Source: Patescibacteria group bacterium UBA1370
GTDB taxonomy: Bacteria > Patescibacteriota > Microgenomatia > UBA1400 > PJMF01
DNA length: 22,673 nucleotides
Assembly (NCBI GenBank): GCA_002306315.1
Contig: DBRK01000012.1
Location: 1-22,673, forward strand
Direction: 5' to 3'
Part shown: piece by piece, positions 22,516 through 22,673 of the stretch
Numbering within the stretch: position 1 is the first letter of the stretch
Layout of the letters: each line of letters begins with the position of its first letter
Program-made: the position numbers and the translations under genes
The notes under the pieces: generated by a model
What the model was told of the DNA's origin: nothing
Seen by the model: the letters and a program-made list of their open reading frames with translations, nothing else
The model's database searches: none

Positions 22516-22673
22516 TTACCTGATTTTCTCAAAATCTTTTACCACCTGTTGGCAATAGAGATAGCGGCCGTATTCAAAAGCCCGCTCATGAAGGGGTGGC
22601 TGCTCTTTGTCGGCCTCGACTGAGCTGCCGAGGATACTTTGGGCGTGTTCGCCGACTACTTTGCCGCGCTCGG
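22516..22673 (-). CDS. C-terminal fragment of an unidentified protein
   Basis: An open frame on the minus strand enters from the right edge and ends at a TAA (22518-22516), giving about 51 residues ending QQVVKDFEKIR. It contains charged and helical sequence (EHAQSILG, HERAFEYGRYLYC) and no motif I recognise. It is convergent with the ATPase gene and separated by 3 bases, which fits the compact gene packing here. It was read directly from the sequence because it is partial. It could be chance, but there are no internal stops and the position is typical for a gene. Confidence 0.5.
   Translation of the reverse strand, partial: ERGKVVGEHAQSILGSSVEADKEQPPLHERAFEYGRYLYCQQVVKDFEKIR

Noticed and set aside
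1..22673. Search for CRISPR repeats, tRNA or rRNA genes, insertion sequences and phage genes
   Set aside because: No direct repeat series, cloverleaf-like segment, transposase or structural phage motif was seen, and almost all bases are covered by convincing genes.

Overview
The window reads as a chromosomal stretch of a Candidate Phyla Radiation (Patescibacteria) bacterium. The signs are two pilin-like proteins with a C-terminal two-helix module, a DUF87/VirD4-like ATPase with an N-terminal membrane anchor, a coiled-coil SpoIID protein, short conserved proteins of unknown role, very short intergenic gaps, and few complete biosynthetic pathways. TGA is a real stop for at least five genes, so the recoded lineages that read TGA as Gly (Gracilibacteria, Absconditabacteria) are unlikely. 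The exact phylum cannot be fixed from sequence reading alone. I see no rRNA, tRNA, CRISPR array, insertion sequence or phage gene, and no gene-free stretch longer than about 125 bases.

Layout. Positions 109-2335 (+) hold a Nudix hydrolase, an isopentenyl phosphate kinase and an undecaprenyl diphosphate synthase, a compact isoprenoid or lipid-carrier cassette. Positions 2369-4146 (-) hold two translationally coupled secreted proteins with cysteine-rich outer parts and pilin-like C-terminal helices. Diverging from them at 4222 is a SpoIID/LytB-type cell-wall enzyme, followed by RecF and the ADP-dependent NAD(P)H-hydrate dehydratase. A small DUF5654-like membrane protein (-) faces them. A Fic protein and an ATP-dependent DNA ligase then lead into three glycosyltransferases around 11355-13821, two of which are tandem paralogues on the minus strand. 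From 13859 on everything is on the plus strand: peptidyl-tRNA hydrolase, an MFS-type transporter, a 120-aa conserved unknown, a membrane-anchored GH3/NagZ-like glycosidase, a 176-aa membrane unknown, an Lgt-DUF192 fusion, a disordered 247-aa protein and the T4SS-type ATPase. A convergent gene is cut by the right edge.

How they fit together. Much of the window serves the cell surface: lipid-carrier supply (IPK, UppS), sugar transfer (three glycosyltransferases), peptidoglycan processing (SpoIID, GH3), lipoprotein maturation (Lgt) and a type IV secretion or pilus-like apparatus (pilin-like pair, ATPase). RecF, DNA ligase, Pth and NnrD are housekeeping repair functions placed between them.

The most notable non-gene signal is a recurrent -10 box (TACAAT, TATAAT or TAGAAT) ending 6-9 nt before the start codon of at least seven genes on both strands. 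This arrangement implies leaderless, or nearly leaderless, mRNAs. The most notable gene-level points are the Nudix-IPK-UppS cassette and the Lgt-DUF192 fusion with an extra membrane helix.
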